Positions 27,681-36,377 of a stretch of 64,000 bases of DNA are shown here, piece by piece. The stretch is from positions 62,001 through 126,000 of the forward strand of contig NC_013131.1 in NCBI RefSeq assembly GCF_000024025.1, read 5' to 3'. A program made the translations under genes and the position numbers. The notes beneath the pieces were generated by a model that had not been told where the DNA came from, made no database searches, and worked only from the letters and a program-made list of their open reading frames with translations. The stretch comes from Catenulispora acidiphila DSM 44928 (GTDB taxonomy: Bacteria > Actinomycetota > Actinomycetes > Streptomycetales > Catenulisporaceae). The stretch's first letter is position 1; each line of letters begins with the position of its first letter.

Positions 27681-28544
27681 ATGCCTGCCGCTCTGCCGAC
27701 CGTCATCGCCACCCGGTACGTGACCGCGCTCCGCGAGGGCGGTTCGCTGCCCGGACTGGTCGAGGCCGCGGACCTCGGGACGTACGTGGTGAAGTTCCGC
27801 TCGGCCGGCCAGGGTCGCAAGGCTCTGGTCGCCGAGGTGATCGCCGGGGAACTGGCCCGAGCCCTGGCTCTGCTGGTGCCAGCGCTGGTCGGCATCGAGC
27901 TGGATCCGATCATCGGTGCCGCCGAGCCGGACCAGGAGATCCAGGAACTCCTTAAGGGGAGCAAGGGACTGAACCTCGGTATGGACTATCTGCCGGGTTC
28001 GCTGGGATATGACCCCTTGGCGTTTCCCGTGGAGCCCGAACTGGCGAGCCGCGTTGTGTGGTTCGACGCCTTGGTGCGGAACGTGGACCGGTCGTGGCGG
28101 AACCCGAACCTCTTGCTGTGGCATCGCAAGCTCTATCTGATCGACCATGGAGCCTCGCTGATCTTCCACCACAACTGGCCCGGCGCACAGAAGGGCGCGC
28201 TGGCTCCCTTTGACGCGAACGACCATGTCCTCGCCTCCTATGCGAAGGACATGCCCGGCGCCGACGCCGCGCTCGCGCCGCTCGTCACCGAGGAGTTGTT
28301 GCGGTCCGTGGTGGCGGTCGTGCCGGACGAGTGGCTGGTCGACGAGCCCGGGTTCGACTCTGCTGACGCGGTTCGCGAGGCGTACGTCAGTTACCTGCTG
28401 ACCCGCGTCGTCGGACCGCGCGAGTGGTTTCCACAGGTTGTGGATAGTTCCGCGCAGGAGGCCGCACGGGCTCATGAGGGCTCGGATCTCAAGGCGCGCC
28501 TCAAGGCGAAGCACCCGAACTGGATGCAGGGACGGGTGAAATGA
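27681..28544 (+). CDS. HipA-like kinase
   Basis: A 287-residue protein related to the catalytic core of HipA kinases but without the HipA N-terminal subdomain. The ATP lysine is probably in TYVVKFRSAGQG (about residue 36). The catalytic loop reads VRNVDRSWRNPNLLLW, matching the HipA NxDRHxxN pattern with His replaced by Ser, and LIDHGASLIF fits the metal-binding DxG position. It overlaps the next gene (DUF3037) by 4 bp, a pairing I know from many soil bacteria. HipA toxins phosphorylate GltX, but no such target or HipB-like antitoxin is seen here. Function unknown. Confidence 0.8.
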   Translation: MPAALPTVIATRYVTALREGGSLPGLVEAADLGTYVVKFRSAGQGRKALVAEVIAGELARALALLVPALVGIELDPIIGAAEPDQEIQELLKGSKGLNLGMDYLPGSLGYDPLAFPVEPELASRVVWFDALVRNVDRSWRNPNLLLWHRKLYLIDHGASLIFHHNWPGAQKGALAPFDANDHVLASYAKDMPGADAALAPLVTEELLRSVVAVVPDEWLVDEPGFDSADAVREAYVSYLLTRVVGPREWFPQVVDSSAQEAARAHEGSDLKARLKAKHPNWMQGRVK

Positions 28545-28918
28545 GCGTTCAGCCCTACGAGTACTCCGTGCTGCGCGCGGTTCCCCGTGTGGAGCGCGGC
28601 GAGTACGTCAACGTCGGTGTCGTGCTCTACTGCCAGCAGCTCGACTTCCTCGGATGCGCCACGCAGTTGGATTCAGTGCGGGTGCGCGCACTCGATCCCA
28701 CAGCGGACGTTGAGGGGATCGAGGCGCTGCTCGGCGCGGTCTCGAAGGTGTGCTGTGGCGGACCGGACTCCGGCCCTGCCGGTCAGGACGCCATGGGCCG
28801 GCGGTTCCGGTGGCTGATCGCGCCGCGCTCCACCGTGGTGCAGCCCGGTCCTGTGCACACCGGTCTTACCGCTGATCCTGCGGCAGCTCTCGACCGACTG
28901 GCTGGATCGCTTCTTTAG
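28541..28918 (+). CDS. DUF3037 family protein
   Basis: A 125-residue protein that begins with YEYSVLRAVPRVERGEYVNV GVVLYC (conserved DUF3037 N terminus, shown here in two pieces). Most of the length is predicted alpha/beta; two cysteines (VCCGG) sit in the middle. The family is nearly always next to a HipA-like kinase, and here the ATG overlaps the kinase stop (ATGA), so the two are made together. It may be a substrate, regulator or antitoxin-like partner; this is inference. Its last 53 bp overlap the convergent SDR gene. Confidence 0.78.
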   Translation: MSVQPYEYSVLRAVPRVERGEYVNVGVVLYCQQLDFLGCATQLDSVRVRALDPTADVEGIEALLGAVSKVCCGGPDSGPAGQDAMGRRFRWLIAPRSTVVQPGPVHTGLTADPAAALDRLAGSLL

Positions 28919-29813
28919 CCGCCTGCGCGGCTGCTCCGCCAGGACCGGTCAGCCGCGAAGACGCTTCGACGCCGCGCTTCTCGATGTCCGCGATCATCTC
29001 GCGGTCGGCGCGGGCGGTCGCTCGGGCGTTGGCCTTCTCCACGATGGCAGGCAGCATCCCGTGGAAGCGGCGTAGCTGGTTGACCCAGGAGGGAACGCAG
29101 ATAACGCGGCTGCGCTTAGCGATTCCGTCGGCGACCGCCTGGCCGACCTTCTCCAAGGGATACACACGGGACGCCGGACCGGGAGCGCTTGTACGGAACT
29201 TGCCCAGGACGGGATGCGCGTCCGCACTCGTCACCAAGTCCGTCTTGATCCAGGAGAAGTAGGCGACACCGACATCAACGCCTAGGTGTTTCACTTCTGC
29301 GCGCAGACTGTCGCCGAACGCTTCTGCGCCGGCCTTAGACGCCGTATAAGCGGCCAACGCAGGGGGATGGATCAAGGCCGCCGCAGAGGAGACCACGAGT
29401 ACATAGCCCTTGTTCTTGATGATGTGCGGCAGCGCGGTGCGTACCGTCCGCCAGACACCGAGCAGGTTGATCTCGATGGTGCGCTCGAACGCCGACGGGT
29501 CGATGGAGCGGATGAACCCGGTCGGGGCGACGCCGGCGTTGGCCACGACGACGTCGATCCCGCCGTAGTGGTCGACGATGCCGTCGATCGCCGCACCGAG
29601 CTGCTCCCAGGAGGTCACGTCGGCGTCCCACGCGGTGGCGTCGGGTCCGCAGGACTCCGCGGTCTTGCGCAGCTCCTCCGGCTCCAGCCCGATCAGCGCG
29701 ACCTTCGCTCCGCGGCGGGCCAGGCGCCGTGCGGCGTCCGCGCCGATTCCGCGTGCCGCACCGGTGATGACCACGACTTTTCCACTGACGCCTTGCGGTC
29801 CCCAGGTTCCCAT
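28866..29813 (-). CDS. Short-chain dehydrogenase/reductase with C-terminal extension
   Basis: A 315-residue classical SDR. NAD(P) motif TGAARGIGAD at residues 17-26, NAG in VVANAGVAP, catalytic serine in VVSSAAAL and YTASK (tyrosine and lysine) near 157-161. After the core, about 60 extra residues carry an amphipathic helical region (VNQLRRFHGMLPAIVEKANA) of a type found in SDRs that act on lipid substrates. The ATG at 29813 is preferred over an in-frame TTG two codons upstream because a TAGGGT -10 ends 6 nt before it. An 8-bp inverted repeat surrounds the promoter. Substrate unknown. Confidence 0.86.
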   Translation of the reverse strand: MGTWGPQGVSGKVVVITGAARGIGADAARRLARRGAKVALIGLEPEELRKTAESCGPDATAWDADVTSWEQLGAAIDGIVDHYGGIDVVVANAGVAPTGFIRSIDPSAFERTIEINLLGVWRTVRTALPHIIKNKGYVLVVSSAAALIHPPALAAYTASKAGAEAFGDSLRAEVKHLGVDVGVAYFSWIKTDLVTSADAHPVLGKFRTSAPGPASRVYPLEKVGQAVADGIAKRSRVICVPSWVNQLRRFHGMLPAIVEKANARATARADREMIADIEKRGVEASSRLTGPGGAAAQAAKEAIQPVGRELPQDQR

Positions 29814-29819
29814 GACCAA

Positions 29820-29851
29820 ACCCTACCGCCGGTAACTTACTGAGCGGTAGG
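29820..29851 (-). promoter_or_regulatory. Leaderless -10 (TAGGGT) and inverted repeat of the SDR gene
   Basis: On the minus strand TAGGGT (29820-29825) ends 6 nt before the ATG. CCTACCGC (29822-29829) and GCGGTAGG (29844-29851) form a perfect 8-bp dyad with a 14-bp spacer over the promoter, a candidate operator. Confidence 0.45.
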
Positions 29852-29863
29852 GGCGCGCCGGAC

Positions 29864-31606
29864 TCATCCGCCGCTGCTTACCTGGCCGAACGAGTTCACG
29901 CAGTACATCGGGCTCGGGTAGAAAGCCGAGGAGCCGTACTGGTTGACCGTCCGGACTTGGAGGCACGTCGTCCCGTCAGCCGGGATTTGGTAGGAGTAGC
30001 TGGTACCCGAGACCGGCACGGTCTGGTCGCTGTTGGTCGCCGTTCCCTTGACCGTGTAGTGGATGGCGTAGCTCGTGGCGTCGGAGTGCGCCTTCCAAGA
30101 GACGTTCACCGTGGCCGCGCCGACCCAGTTCGGGATCAGCACGCTGATGTCGCCCGCAACCATCGGGCCAGGCGGGTTGTGGGTCGGCGGCGGGGGTGGA
30201 GCTGCGGACGTCGTGTGTGCCGACGAAGGATGTGTCGTCGGGTGCGAGGAGGTCGGAGCGGGCTTCTGACTGCTTCCTCCATTGCCCTGGGTAATCGGAA
30301 CGGAGACGGTGACCAGCTGGGAGCTGCCTTGCGGCGGCGCTGTGCTGCCGGCGCCGCCGCCGGGAGGCACTGGCGCTCCCGATGCTTGTGACGGCGGAGG
30401 TGGACTGCTACTCGTCGGCGTCGTCTGCCCGCTGGAACTGGTGCTGCCGGAGGAGGTGTCGGTAGACGGGAAAGCGCCTCCGTTCTGCTGAGAGCTGGAC
30501 GTCGGACCGCCGGTGCGCGCGGTGTCCGCCGCTGTGTTCCCCTTGCCGCCGCCGCTCGCCTCGACGACCGCGATGGTGGCCAGGATGAGCGCGGCGACCG
30601 TGGCCGCGGAGATCACCGCGACCCGCTTGGTGCCGCGCTTCGGCGCGATGGCCACCGTCGGCAGGTCGGCCGCGTCGCCGGCGGTGAGCGGCAGCCCGAC
30701 GCCGAGCGGCGGCTGCTGCCAGGCGACGCCGGTGAGCGGCTGCCAACCGATCGCGCCGAACGTGTCCTTGATCTGCTGCGGGGAGGGCCGGTCCTCGGGC
30801 TCCTTGCACAGACAGCCCTCGATGACGCCGCGCAGTACTTCGTCGTCTTCGGCGACGCCGGAGAGGTCCGGATCGTTGTTGACGACACGGTGCAGGATTG
30901 CCAGAGGTGCGCCGTCGCCGAATGCTAGGCGTCCGGTCGCGGCGAAGACTAGTAGCGAGCCCAATGCGAACACGTCGGAGGCGCTCTCTACAGCGCGTCC
31001 GTCGGCTTGCTCAGGGGACATATACGCCGGAGTTCCTAGCGTTTGGCCTGTATTGGTCAACAGCGAAGCGTCCAGAGCTCGCGCCACGCCGAAGTCGATG
31101 ACCTTGGGTCCGTCGGGACCGAGCAACACGTTCGCCGGCTTGAGGTCGCGGTGGACGACCTCGGCGGCGTGGATGACCTCAAGCGCCTCCGCGATGGCGA
31201 CCGCCAGAGCCCGCAGATGCTCGTTGTCGAAGGCGCCGCCCTGCTCCACCGCGTCCTGCAACGTCGGGCCGGGCACGTACTCCGTCGCCAGCCACGGCCG
31301 CTTGCCCTCGGTCTGCGCGTCGTAGATCTCGGCGACGCGCGGGCTGTGGACGCGCTCTGCGACGTTCAACTCCCGCGAGAAGCGCTTACGGAACGCCGGG
31401 ATGTCCGCCAAGTCGGAGCGGACCACCTTGACCGCGGCCTGCCGACCGGTCGAGTCCGTCCCGAGGAACACGCGCCCCATGGCGCCGGATCCGAGTTGAG
31501 TGACGAGCAGGTACGGTCCCAGTCGGTCGGTCGCCGGAGAACCCCCCTTGTGTACGTCGCTGTTCATATCCAACGTCATGCCTCCCCTGTACGGCGTCCC
31601 GGCCAT
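29864..31606 (-). CDS. Membrane Ser/Thr protein kinase with fibronectin-like ectodomain
   Basis: A 580-residue eukaryotic-like kinase. The kinase domain (about 28-285) has the glycine loop LGSGAMGRVFLG, ATP lysine in AAVKVV, HRDLKPANVLL and DFGVARALD. A membrane span lies near 330-350 (VAVISAATVAALILATIAVV). The outside part is a long Ser/Thr/Gly/Pro linker (about 355-475) and a C-terminal fibronectin type III-like domain (VNVSWKAHSDATSYAIHYTV, CLQVRTVNQYGSSAFYPSP). PASTA repeats are absent, so it is not a PknB orthologue. The start is unsure: ATG at 31606, 31579 or 31567, the last with GGGGAGG 13 nt upstream. Confidence 0.88.
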   Translation of the reverse strand: MAGTPYRGGMTLDMNSDVHKGGSPATDRLGPYLLVTQLGSGAMGRVFLGTDSTGRQAAVKVVRSDLADIPAFRKRFSRELNVAERVHSPRVAEIYDAQTEGKRPWLATEYVPGPTLQDAVEQGGAFDNEHLRALAVAIAEALEVIHAAEVVHRDLKPANVLLGPDGPKVIDFGVARALDASLLTNTGQTLGTPAYMSPEQADGRAVESASDVFALGSLLVFAATGRLAFGDGAPLAILHRVVNNDPDLSGVAEDDEVLRGVIEGCLCKEPEDRPSPQQIKDTFGAIGWQPLTGVAWQQPPLGVGLPLTAGDAADLPTVAIAPKRGTKRVAVISAATVAALILATIAVVEASGGGKGNTAADTARTGGPTSSSQQNGGAFPSTDTSSGSTSSSGQTTPTSSSPPPPSQASGAPVPPGGGAGSTAPPQGSSQLVTVSVPITQGNGGSSQKPAPTSSHPTTHPSSAHTTSAAPPPPPTHNPPGPMVAGDISVLIPNWVGAATVNVSWKAHSDATSYAIHYTVKGTATNSDQTVPVSGTSYSYQIPADGTTCLQVRTVNQYGSSAFYPSPMYCVNSFGQVSSGG

Positions 31607-31642
31607 TATGGGGCAGCAGATCGAATCGAGGTGCCCCGAGCC

Positions 31643-32437
31643 TCAGCGCAGGCGGCGGTCGTTGAGAACTGGCAACGCGCTCCGAGTCTGGGCCACCAGT
31701 GCCGGATCGACGTCCACCCGCAGGACCTCTTCACCGGTACCGGCTTCGGCGACGACATTTCCCCAGGGATCGATGACGGCGGAACGCCCGCCGAGAGCCA
31801 CGCCTCCGTTCGTCCCCACACAGTTCGTGGCGAAGACGAACACCTGGTTCTCGATCGCGCGGGCCTTAAGGAGAACCCGCCAGTGCTCGATTCGCTTAGC
31901 GGGCCACGCAGAGCACATCACCATGTGCTCCATGCCCTGATTCAGGAGGCGACGGAACAGCTCCGGGAAGCGGAGGTCGTAACAGGTGGCCAGCCCCAGG
32001 GTTCCCCATGGGGAGGAGACGGTGACGATGTCCTTCCCGGGTCCCATCAGGGTCACTTCGCCTTCGCTGAAGCCGAACCGATGGATCTTCCGATACTGCG
32101 CCTGCTTGCCGTCGGGTCCGCGGAACACCGCGGTGTTATAGAGAATCCCCTCAGGTGTGCGCTCTACGTAAGAACCGAAGTGCAGCCACATCTCAGGGCC
32201 CGAACCGTCGTGGGTGCGCACCTTCTCCAACGCGGCGATCGGCTGGCTGTCGGCGATCGGTTCGGCATGACCGGTCCAGCTCTTGTAGTCGAACCCGCCG
32301 GTGACCCAGAGTTCGGGCAGGACGACCAGCTCCGCGCCGGTCTCCCGTTCGGCTTCGACCAGCTTCACCACACGGGTCCAGCGGTCCTCCGGCGCTTCCG
32401 CGTCGTCGACGGCGAGCTGCATGAGCGATACGCGCAT
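31643..32437 (-). CDS. Carbon-nitrogen hydrolase (nitrilase/omega-amidase family)
   Basis: A 264-residue amidase-fold enzyme hydrolysing a carbon-nitrogen bond. The Glu-Lys-Cys triad is visible: glutamate in VVLPELW (about 41), lysine in YRKIHRFGF (about 115) and cysteine in LATCYDLRFPELFR (about 150). The length and the CYDLRFPE motif fit the omega-amidase / deaminated-glutathione amidase group; the exact substrate is uncertain. ATG at 32437. It lies between the kinase gene and the 2-oxoacid dehydrogenase operon, all on the minus strand but separated from the latter by a strong hairpin. Confidence 0.88.
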   Translation of the reverse strand: MRVSLMQLAVDDAEAPEDRWTRVVKLVEAERETGAELVVLPELWVTGGFDYKSWTGHAEPIADSQPIAALEKVRTHDGSGPEMWLHFGSYVERTPEGILYNTAVFRGPDGKQAQYRKIHRFGFSEGEVTLMGPGKDIVTVSSPWGTLGLATCYDLRFPELFRRLLNQGMEHMVMCSAWPAKRIEHWRVLLKARAIENQVFVFATNCVGTNGGVALGGRSAVIDPWGNVVAEAGTGEEVLRVDVDPALVAQTRSALPVLNDRRLR

Positions 32438-32451
32438 ACTGCCGATCGTGC

Positions 32452-32488
32452 CAGAGGCGCACCGGTTCTGAGAACCGGTGCGCCTCTG
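32452..32488 (-). terminator. Long hairpin terminating the bkd operon
   Basis: An 18-bp perfect inverted repeat (32452-32469 and 32471-32488, arm start CAGAGGCGCACCGGTTCT) with a single central base. No T tract follows, as is common in high-GC genomes. Confidence 0.75.
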
Positions 32489-32494
32489 CGCGGT

Positions 32495-32508
32495 ATCGCT
32501 ATAGCGAT
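32495..32508. repeat. 14-bp perfect palindrome ATCGCTATAGCGAT
   Basis: It lies between the bkdC stop and the terminator hairpin. It may be part of the transcript end structure or a protein site. Confidence 0.4.
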
Positions 32509-32533
32509 CCCTAGGAGCGATTTTCTTAGGAGA

Positions 32534-34027
32534 TCAGCTCCAGGCGAGCGCGGTCAGCGGGTCCGCGAGGACCGCACCGATGTCCCGCAGCACCTTCGAA
32601 CCCAGCTCGCCGTCGACCAGGCGGTGGTCGAAGGACAGCGCGAGCGTGGTCACCTGGCGCGGCTTCACCTTGCCCTTGTGCATCCACGGCTGTTCCCGCA
32701 CCGCGCCGAACGCCAGGATCGACGCCTCGCCGGGGTTGAGGATCGGGGTGCCGGTGTCCACACCGAAGACGCCGACGTTGGTGATCGTCGCCGTGGCGCC
32801 GGTCATGTCCGCCAGCGAGGTCTTGCCCTCGCGTGCCACGTCGGTGAGCTTGTTGAGCGCGCGGCCCAGCTCCACCAGCGGCAGCAGGTCGGCGCCCTTG
32901 ACGTTCGGCACCAGCAGCCCGCGCGGCGTGGCCGCCGCGATGCCCAAGGTGACGTGGTCGAAGTAGACGATCTCGCCGGCCGCCTCGTCCCAGCGCGCGT
33001 TGATCTCCGGGTTCCGCGCCATCGCCACCAGGAACGCCTTGGCGACCAGCAGCAGCGGCGACACCCGCACGCCCTTGAAGTCCGGCATCTCCTTGAGGCG
33101 CTGCACGAACTTCATGGTCGGGGTGACGTCGACCGTCAGGAACTCGGTGACGTGCGGCGCGGTGAACGCCGACTGCACCATCGCCGTGGCGGTCGCCTTG
33201 CGCACGCCCTTGATCGGGACGCGGCGCTCGCCGTTGACGAAGGGCGCGGCGGCCGGGGCAGTGCCGTTGGCGGCAGCCGGCGCCGCAGCGGCGGTCGACG
33301 TCCCGGAGGCCGCCGCGTGGACGTCCTCCCGGGTCACCGTGCCGTTGGTACCGGTCGCGACCACCAGTGCCAGATCGACGCCGAGGTCCTTGGCCAGCTT
33401 GCGGACCGGCGGCTTGGCCAGCGGCTTCGCGCCGGTCGGTGCGGCCGGTGCGGCCGTGGTGTCCGGCGTGCGGGTCTGGACCGCCGGAGCGGCCGCCTCC
33501 CGCGCCGCGGACTGGCCGTAGTAGGCCGGAGCCGGGACCTCGTCGGCGACTGGCTCCTCGCGGACCGTGGCACCCATGACGTCGGCTGCCGACGGCGCCG
33601 CCGCCGTCTTGCGCGGACGGCGGCTGGAGGCGCCCTGCTTCACGCCGTAGCCGACCAGGACCGGCTCGCGCTTGGCTTCCTTGGGCTCCTTGGCGGCGGC
33701 CGGCGCGGCCTTCGCCTCGGCGGTGGCCGCGACGCCGGCGGTCATGTCGTCCCCGCCCGCGCCGCCGGTGCTCGGCGTGCTCGGGTCGGTGTCGATCCCG
33801 ATGATCGGGGTGCCGACGTCGACCGTCTGCCCCTCGTCCACCAGCAGCTCGACGATCTTGCCGGCCCACGGCGAGGGCAGCTCGACGGCCGCCTTCGCGG
33901 TCTCGATCTCGACCAGGACCTGGTTGACCTTGACCAGGTCGCCGACCTTCACCGACCAGGCCAGGATCTCGGCCTCGGTCAGGCCTTCGCCGACGTCCGG
34001 GAGGTTGAATCTCTTGATCTCACCCAT
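32534..34027 (-). CDS. bkdC: Dihydrolipoamide acyltransferase (E2) of 2-oxoacid dehydrogenase complex
   Basis: A 497-residue core subunit. The lipoyl domain (residues 4-80) carries the lipoylated lysine in IETAKAAVELPSP. An Ala/Pro linker follows, then the E3-binding domain (about 218-252, VRKLAKDLGVDLALVVATG). The catalytic domain (about 270-497) ends with the SFDHRLVDGELGSKVL motif containing HxxxDG. A single lipoyl domain and the neighbouring alpha2beta2 E1 favour a branched-chain complex, but a pyruvate-type role is not excluded. ATG at 34027, 18 nt after the E1beta stop. No E3 gene is nearby, so a shared Lpd is expected. Confidence 0.92.
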   Translation of the reverse strand: MGEIKRFNLPDVGEGLTEAEILAWSVKVGDLVKVNQVLVEIETAKAAVELPSPWAGKIVELLVDEGQTVDVGTPIIGIDTDPSTPSTGGAGGDDMTAGVAATAEAKAAPAAAKEPKEAKREPVLVGYGVKQGASSRRPRKTAAAPSAADVMGATVREEPVADEVPAPAYYGQSAAREAAAPAVQTRTPDTTAAPAAPTGAKPLAKPPVRKLAKDLGVDLALVVATGTNGTVTREDVHAAASGTSTAAAAPAAANGTAPAAAPFVNGERRVPIKGVRKATATAMVQSAFTAPHVTEFLTVDVTPTMKFVQRLKEMPDFKGVRVSPLLLVAKAFLVAMARNPEINARWDEAAGEIVYFDHVTLGIAAATPRGLLVPNVKGADLLPLVELGRALNKLTDVAREGKTSLADMTGATATITNVGVFGVDTGTPILNPGEASILAFGAVREQPWMHKGKVKPRQVTTLALSFDHRLVDGELGSKVLRDIGAVLADPLTALAWS

Positions 34028-34045
34028 GATGTGCTCCCCGAATCC

Positions 34046-35041
34046 TCAGAACGCGAACGCGCGGTCGACGGCGTCCAGCACTCGGTCCAGGTCCGGCAGG
34101 AACTCCTCCTCGACCCGCGATGGCGGATACGGGGTGTGCGGGGCGCCGACGCGCAGGACCGGTGCCTCCAGGGAGTAGAAGCACTTCTCGGTGACCTTCG
34201 CCGCGACCTCGGCGCCCATCCCCATGAAGACCGAGGCCTCGTGCACGGTGATGAGGCGACCGGTCTTGCGCACCGAGGCGTAGACCGGCTCCAGGTCCAG
34301 CGGGGACAGCGTGCGCAGGTCGATGACCTCCAGCGAGCGGCCCTCCTCCGCGGCTGCCGCGGCGGCCTCCAGGCAGGTCTTCACCATCGGGCCGTAGGCG
34401 ACCAGCGTCGCGTCCGTCCCCTCGCGCACGACGCGGGAGGCGTAGAGCGGGTACGGGGTCGCGGCCGGGTCCAGCTCGGCCTTGTCCCAGTAGCGGCGCT
34501 TGGGCTCGAAGAACACGACCGGGTCGTCGGAGGCGATGGCCTGCTGGATCATCCAGTAGGCGTCCACCGGGTTGGACGCGGCGACCACGCGCAGCCCGGC
34601 GGTCATGGCGAAGTACCCCTCGGGGGACTCCGAGTGGTGCTCGACCGCGCCGATGCCGCCGCCGAACGGGATGCGGATCACGATCGGCATGCTGACCGTG
34701 CCCAGCGCGCGGGCGCGCATCTTGGCGACCTGGGTGACGATCTGGTCGAAGGCCGGGTAGACGAAGCCGTCGAACTGGATCTCCACCACCGGCCGGTAGC
34801 CGGACAGGGCCAGGCCGACCGCGGTGCCCACGATGCCGGACTCGGCCAGCGGGGTGTCGATGACCCGCGAGTCGCCGAAGTCCTTCTGCAGGCCGTCGGT
34901 GACGCGGAAGACGCCGCCGAGCTTGCCGATGTCCTCGCCCATGAGCAGGACCTTCGGGTCGTCCTCCAGGGCCCGGCGAAGGCCCAGGTTCAAGCCCTTG
35001 CCGAGGCTGATCTGCTGTGTCTTGGAAGTCGACTCTGCCAT
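34046..35041 (-). CDS. bkdB: 2-oxoacid dehydrogenase E1 beta subunit
   Basis: A 331-residue partner of E1alpha in thiamine-diphosphate-dependent decarboxylation. It has the family blocks LMGEDIGKLGGVFRVTDGL, DTPLAESGIVGTAVG, EIQFDGFVYPAFDQI and GIGAVEHHSESPEGYF, the last with the histidine near the lipoyl entry. The ATG at 35041 (MAESTSKT) is used; a GTG at 35053 would overlap the E1alpha gene end. The GAGGGTG about 10 nt upstream is the best ribosome site. Transcribed with E1alpha and E2. Confidence 0.92.
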   Translation of the reverse strand: MAESTSKTQQISLGKGLNLGLRRALEDDPKVLLMGEDIGKLGGVFRVTDGLQKDFGDSRVIDTPLAESGIVGTAVGLALSGYRPVVEIQFDGFVYPAFDQIVTQVAKMRARALGTVSMPIVIRIPFGGGIGAVEHHSESPEGYFAMTAGLRVVAASNPVDAYWMIQQAIASDDPVVFFEPKRRYWDKAELDPAATPYPLYASRVVREGTDATLVAYGPMVKTCLEAAAAAAEEGRSLEVIDLRTLSPLDLEPVYASVRKTGRLITVHEASVFMGMGAEVAAKVTEKCFYSLEAPVLRVGAPHTPYPPSRVEEEFLPDLDRVLDAVDRAFAF

Positions 35042-35042
35042 G

Positions 35043-36170
35043 TCAGTGAGCACCCTCGAAAGATTCCCAGTAAGCCCCGTACTCTGCGCGTTCCTCGTCC
35101 ATCAGGGGGTGCGGCTCGGCGTAGACGTGGTCGAAGATCGAGATCGGCTTCGGGTCCGGCATCGTGACGCAGCGCTCGCGGATGTCGGCCGCGACGGTGT
35201 CCGCCTCGGTGTCGACCTCCTTGAAGAACGCCTCGTCGGCGTACTTGCTCTTCTCCAGGAACGCCCGCATACGCAGGATCGGGTCCTTGGCCTTCCACTC
35301 CTCCAGCTCGTCGGAGCTGCGGTAGCGGGTCGGGTCGTCGGAGGTGGTGTGCGCCCCCATGCGGTAGGTGAACGCCTCGACCAGCATCGGGCCGTTGCCG
35401 GTCCGGGCGCGTTCCAGGGCGGCCCTGGTGACGGCCAGGCACGCCAGGACGTCGTTGCCGTCCACGCGGACACCCGGGAAGCCGAAGCCGGCGGCGCGCT
35501 GGTACAGCGGCACGCGGAACTGGCGCTCGTTGGGCTCGGAGATGGCCCACTGGTTGTTCTGGCAGAAGAACACCACAGGCGCGTTGTTCACGCTGGCGAA
35601 GACGAACGCCTCGTTGACGTCGCCCTGCGAGGACGCGCCGTCGCCGAAGTACGCGATCACCGCGGCCTCGCGGCCGTCGCGCTGCATGCCCATGGCGTAG
35701 CCGGTGGCGTGCAGCGTCTGGGAGCCGATCACGATCGTGTAGAGGTGGAAGTTCTTCTCGTTCGGGTCCCAGCCGCCGTTGTTCACGCCGCGGAACATCC
35801 CGAGCAGGTTCACCGGGTCCACGTCGCGGCACCAGGCCACACCGTGCTCGCGGTAGGTGGGGAAGGCATAGTCCTCGGCGGTCTGCGCGCGGCCGGAGCC
35901 GACCTGCGCGGCCTCCTGGCCCAGCAGCGGGGCCCACAGCCCCAGCTCGCCCTGGCGCTGCAGCGCCGTGCCTTCGGCGTCGATGCGGCGGACCAGGACC
36001 ATGTCCCGGTACAGGCCGCGATACTCCTCGGGCGTCAGGTCGATCGAGTACTCGGGGTGCTCGACCAGATCCCCGTCGGGTGTCAGCAGCTGCACGAGGT
36101 CCGGGTCCGCGGGACCGGCCTTCTTCTTAGCAGCGGTCTTTCCACCCGCGCCCTTGCGTGAGGTCACCAC
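35043..36170 (-). CDS. bkdA: 2-oxoacid dehydrogenase E1 alpha subunit
   Basis: A 375-residue thiamine-diphosphate-binding subunit. The cofactor motif GDGASSQGDVNEAF and NNAPVVFFCQNNQWAIS match the GDG-N27-NN signature (about residues 174-206). The loop TYRMGAHTTSDDPTRYR contains the serine/threonine region that is phosphorylated in eukaryotic BCKDH. A Lys/Ala-rich N-terminal extension of about 20 residues is present. Start is GTG at 36170 with GAGGAG 7 nt upstream. First gene of the E1alpha-E1beta-E2 operon, divergent from an orphan LuxR-type response regulator; I recall the same arrangement in Streptomyces. Confidence 0.93.
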   Translation of the reverse strand: MVTSRKGAGGKTAAKKKAGPADPDLVQLLTPDGDLVEHPEYSIDLTPEEYRGLYRDMVLVRRIDAEGTALQRQGELGLWAPLLGQEAAQVGSGRAQTAEDYAFPTYREHGVAWCRDVDPVNLLGMFRGVNNGGWDPNEKNFHLYTIVIGSQTLHATGYAMGMQRDGREAAVIAYFGDGASSQGDVNEAFVFASVNNAPVVFFCQNNQWAISEPNERQFRVPLYQRAAGFGFPGVRVDGNDVLACLAVTRAALERARTGNGPMLVEAFTYRMGAHTTSDDPTRYRSSDELEEWKAKDPILRMRAFLEKSKYADEAFFKEVDTEADTVAADIRERCVTMPDPKPISIFDHVYAEPHPLMDEERAEYGAYWESFEGAH

Positions 36171-36365
36171 TACATGTCTCCTCTACACGTAACTCAGACG
36201 GACGTACGGCGGGATCGCCGCCGCGGTCAGTGAGGTGCTGCGGCGGCCGTGGAGTTCGGGTCGGGGTGTGACGTGGATCCCCCTCGGCCGTGCAGAGGCC
36301 ACGTTACAGTGCCGAATGCGTGGGCGATGCCCCGCACCAAACACGCGAAAGCGCTCGAGCATGGC

Positions 36366-36371
36366 TATGTT
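36366..36371 (+). promoter_or_regulatory. Candidate -10 hexamer TATGTT, leaderless
   Basis: TATGTT ends 6 nt before the GTG at 36378, which supports this short start for the response regulator over longer upstream ones. Confidence 0.5.
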
Positions 36372-36377
36372 GTCGGT

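Noticed and set aside
31043-35167. A 4.1-kb open frame on the plus strand
   Set aside because: It lies opposite the kinase, amidase and 2-oxoacid dehydrogenase genes, which have clear motifs. Its translation is Arg/Asp/His-rich without family features; long antisense frames are expected at this GC content.
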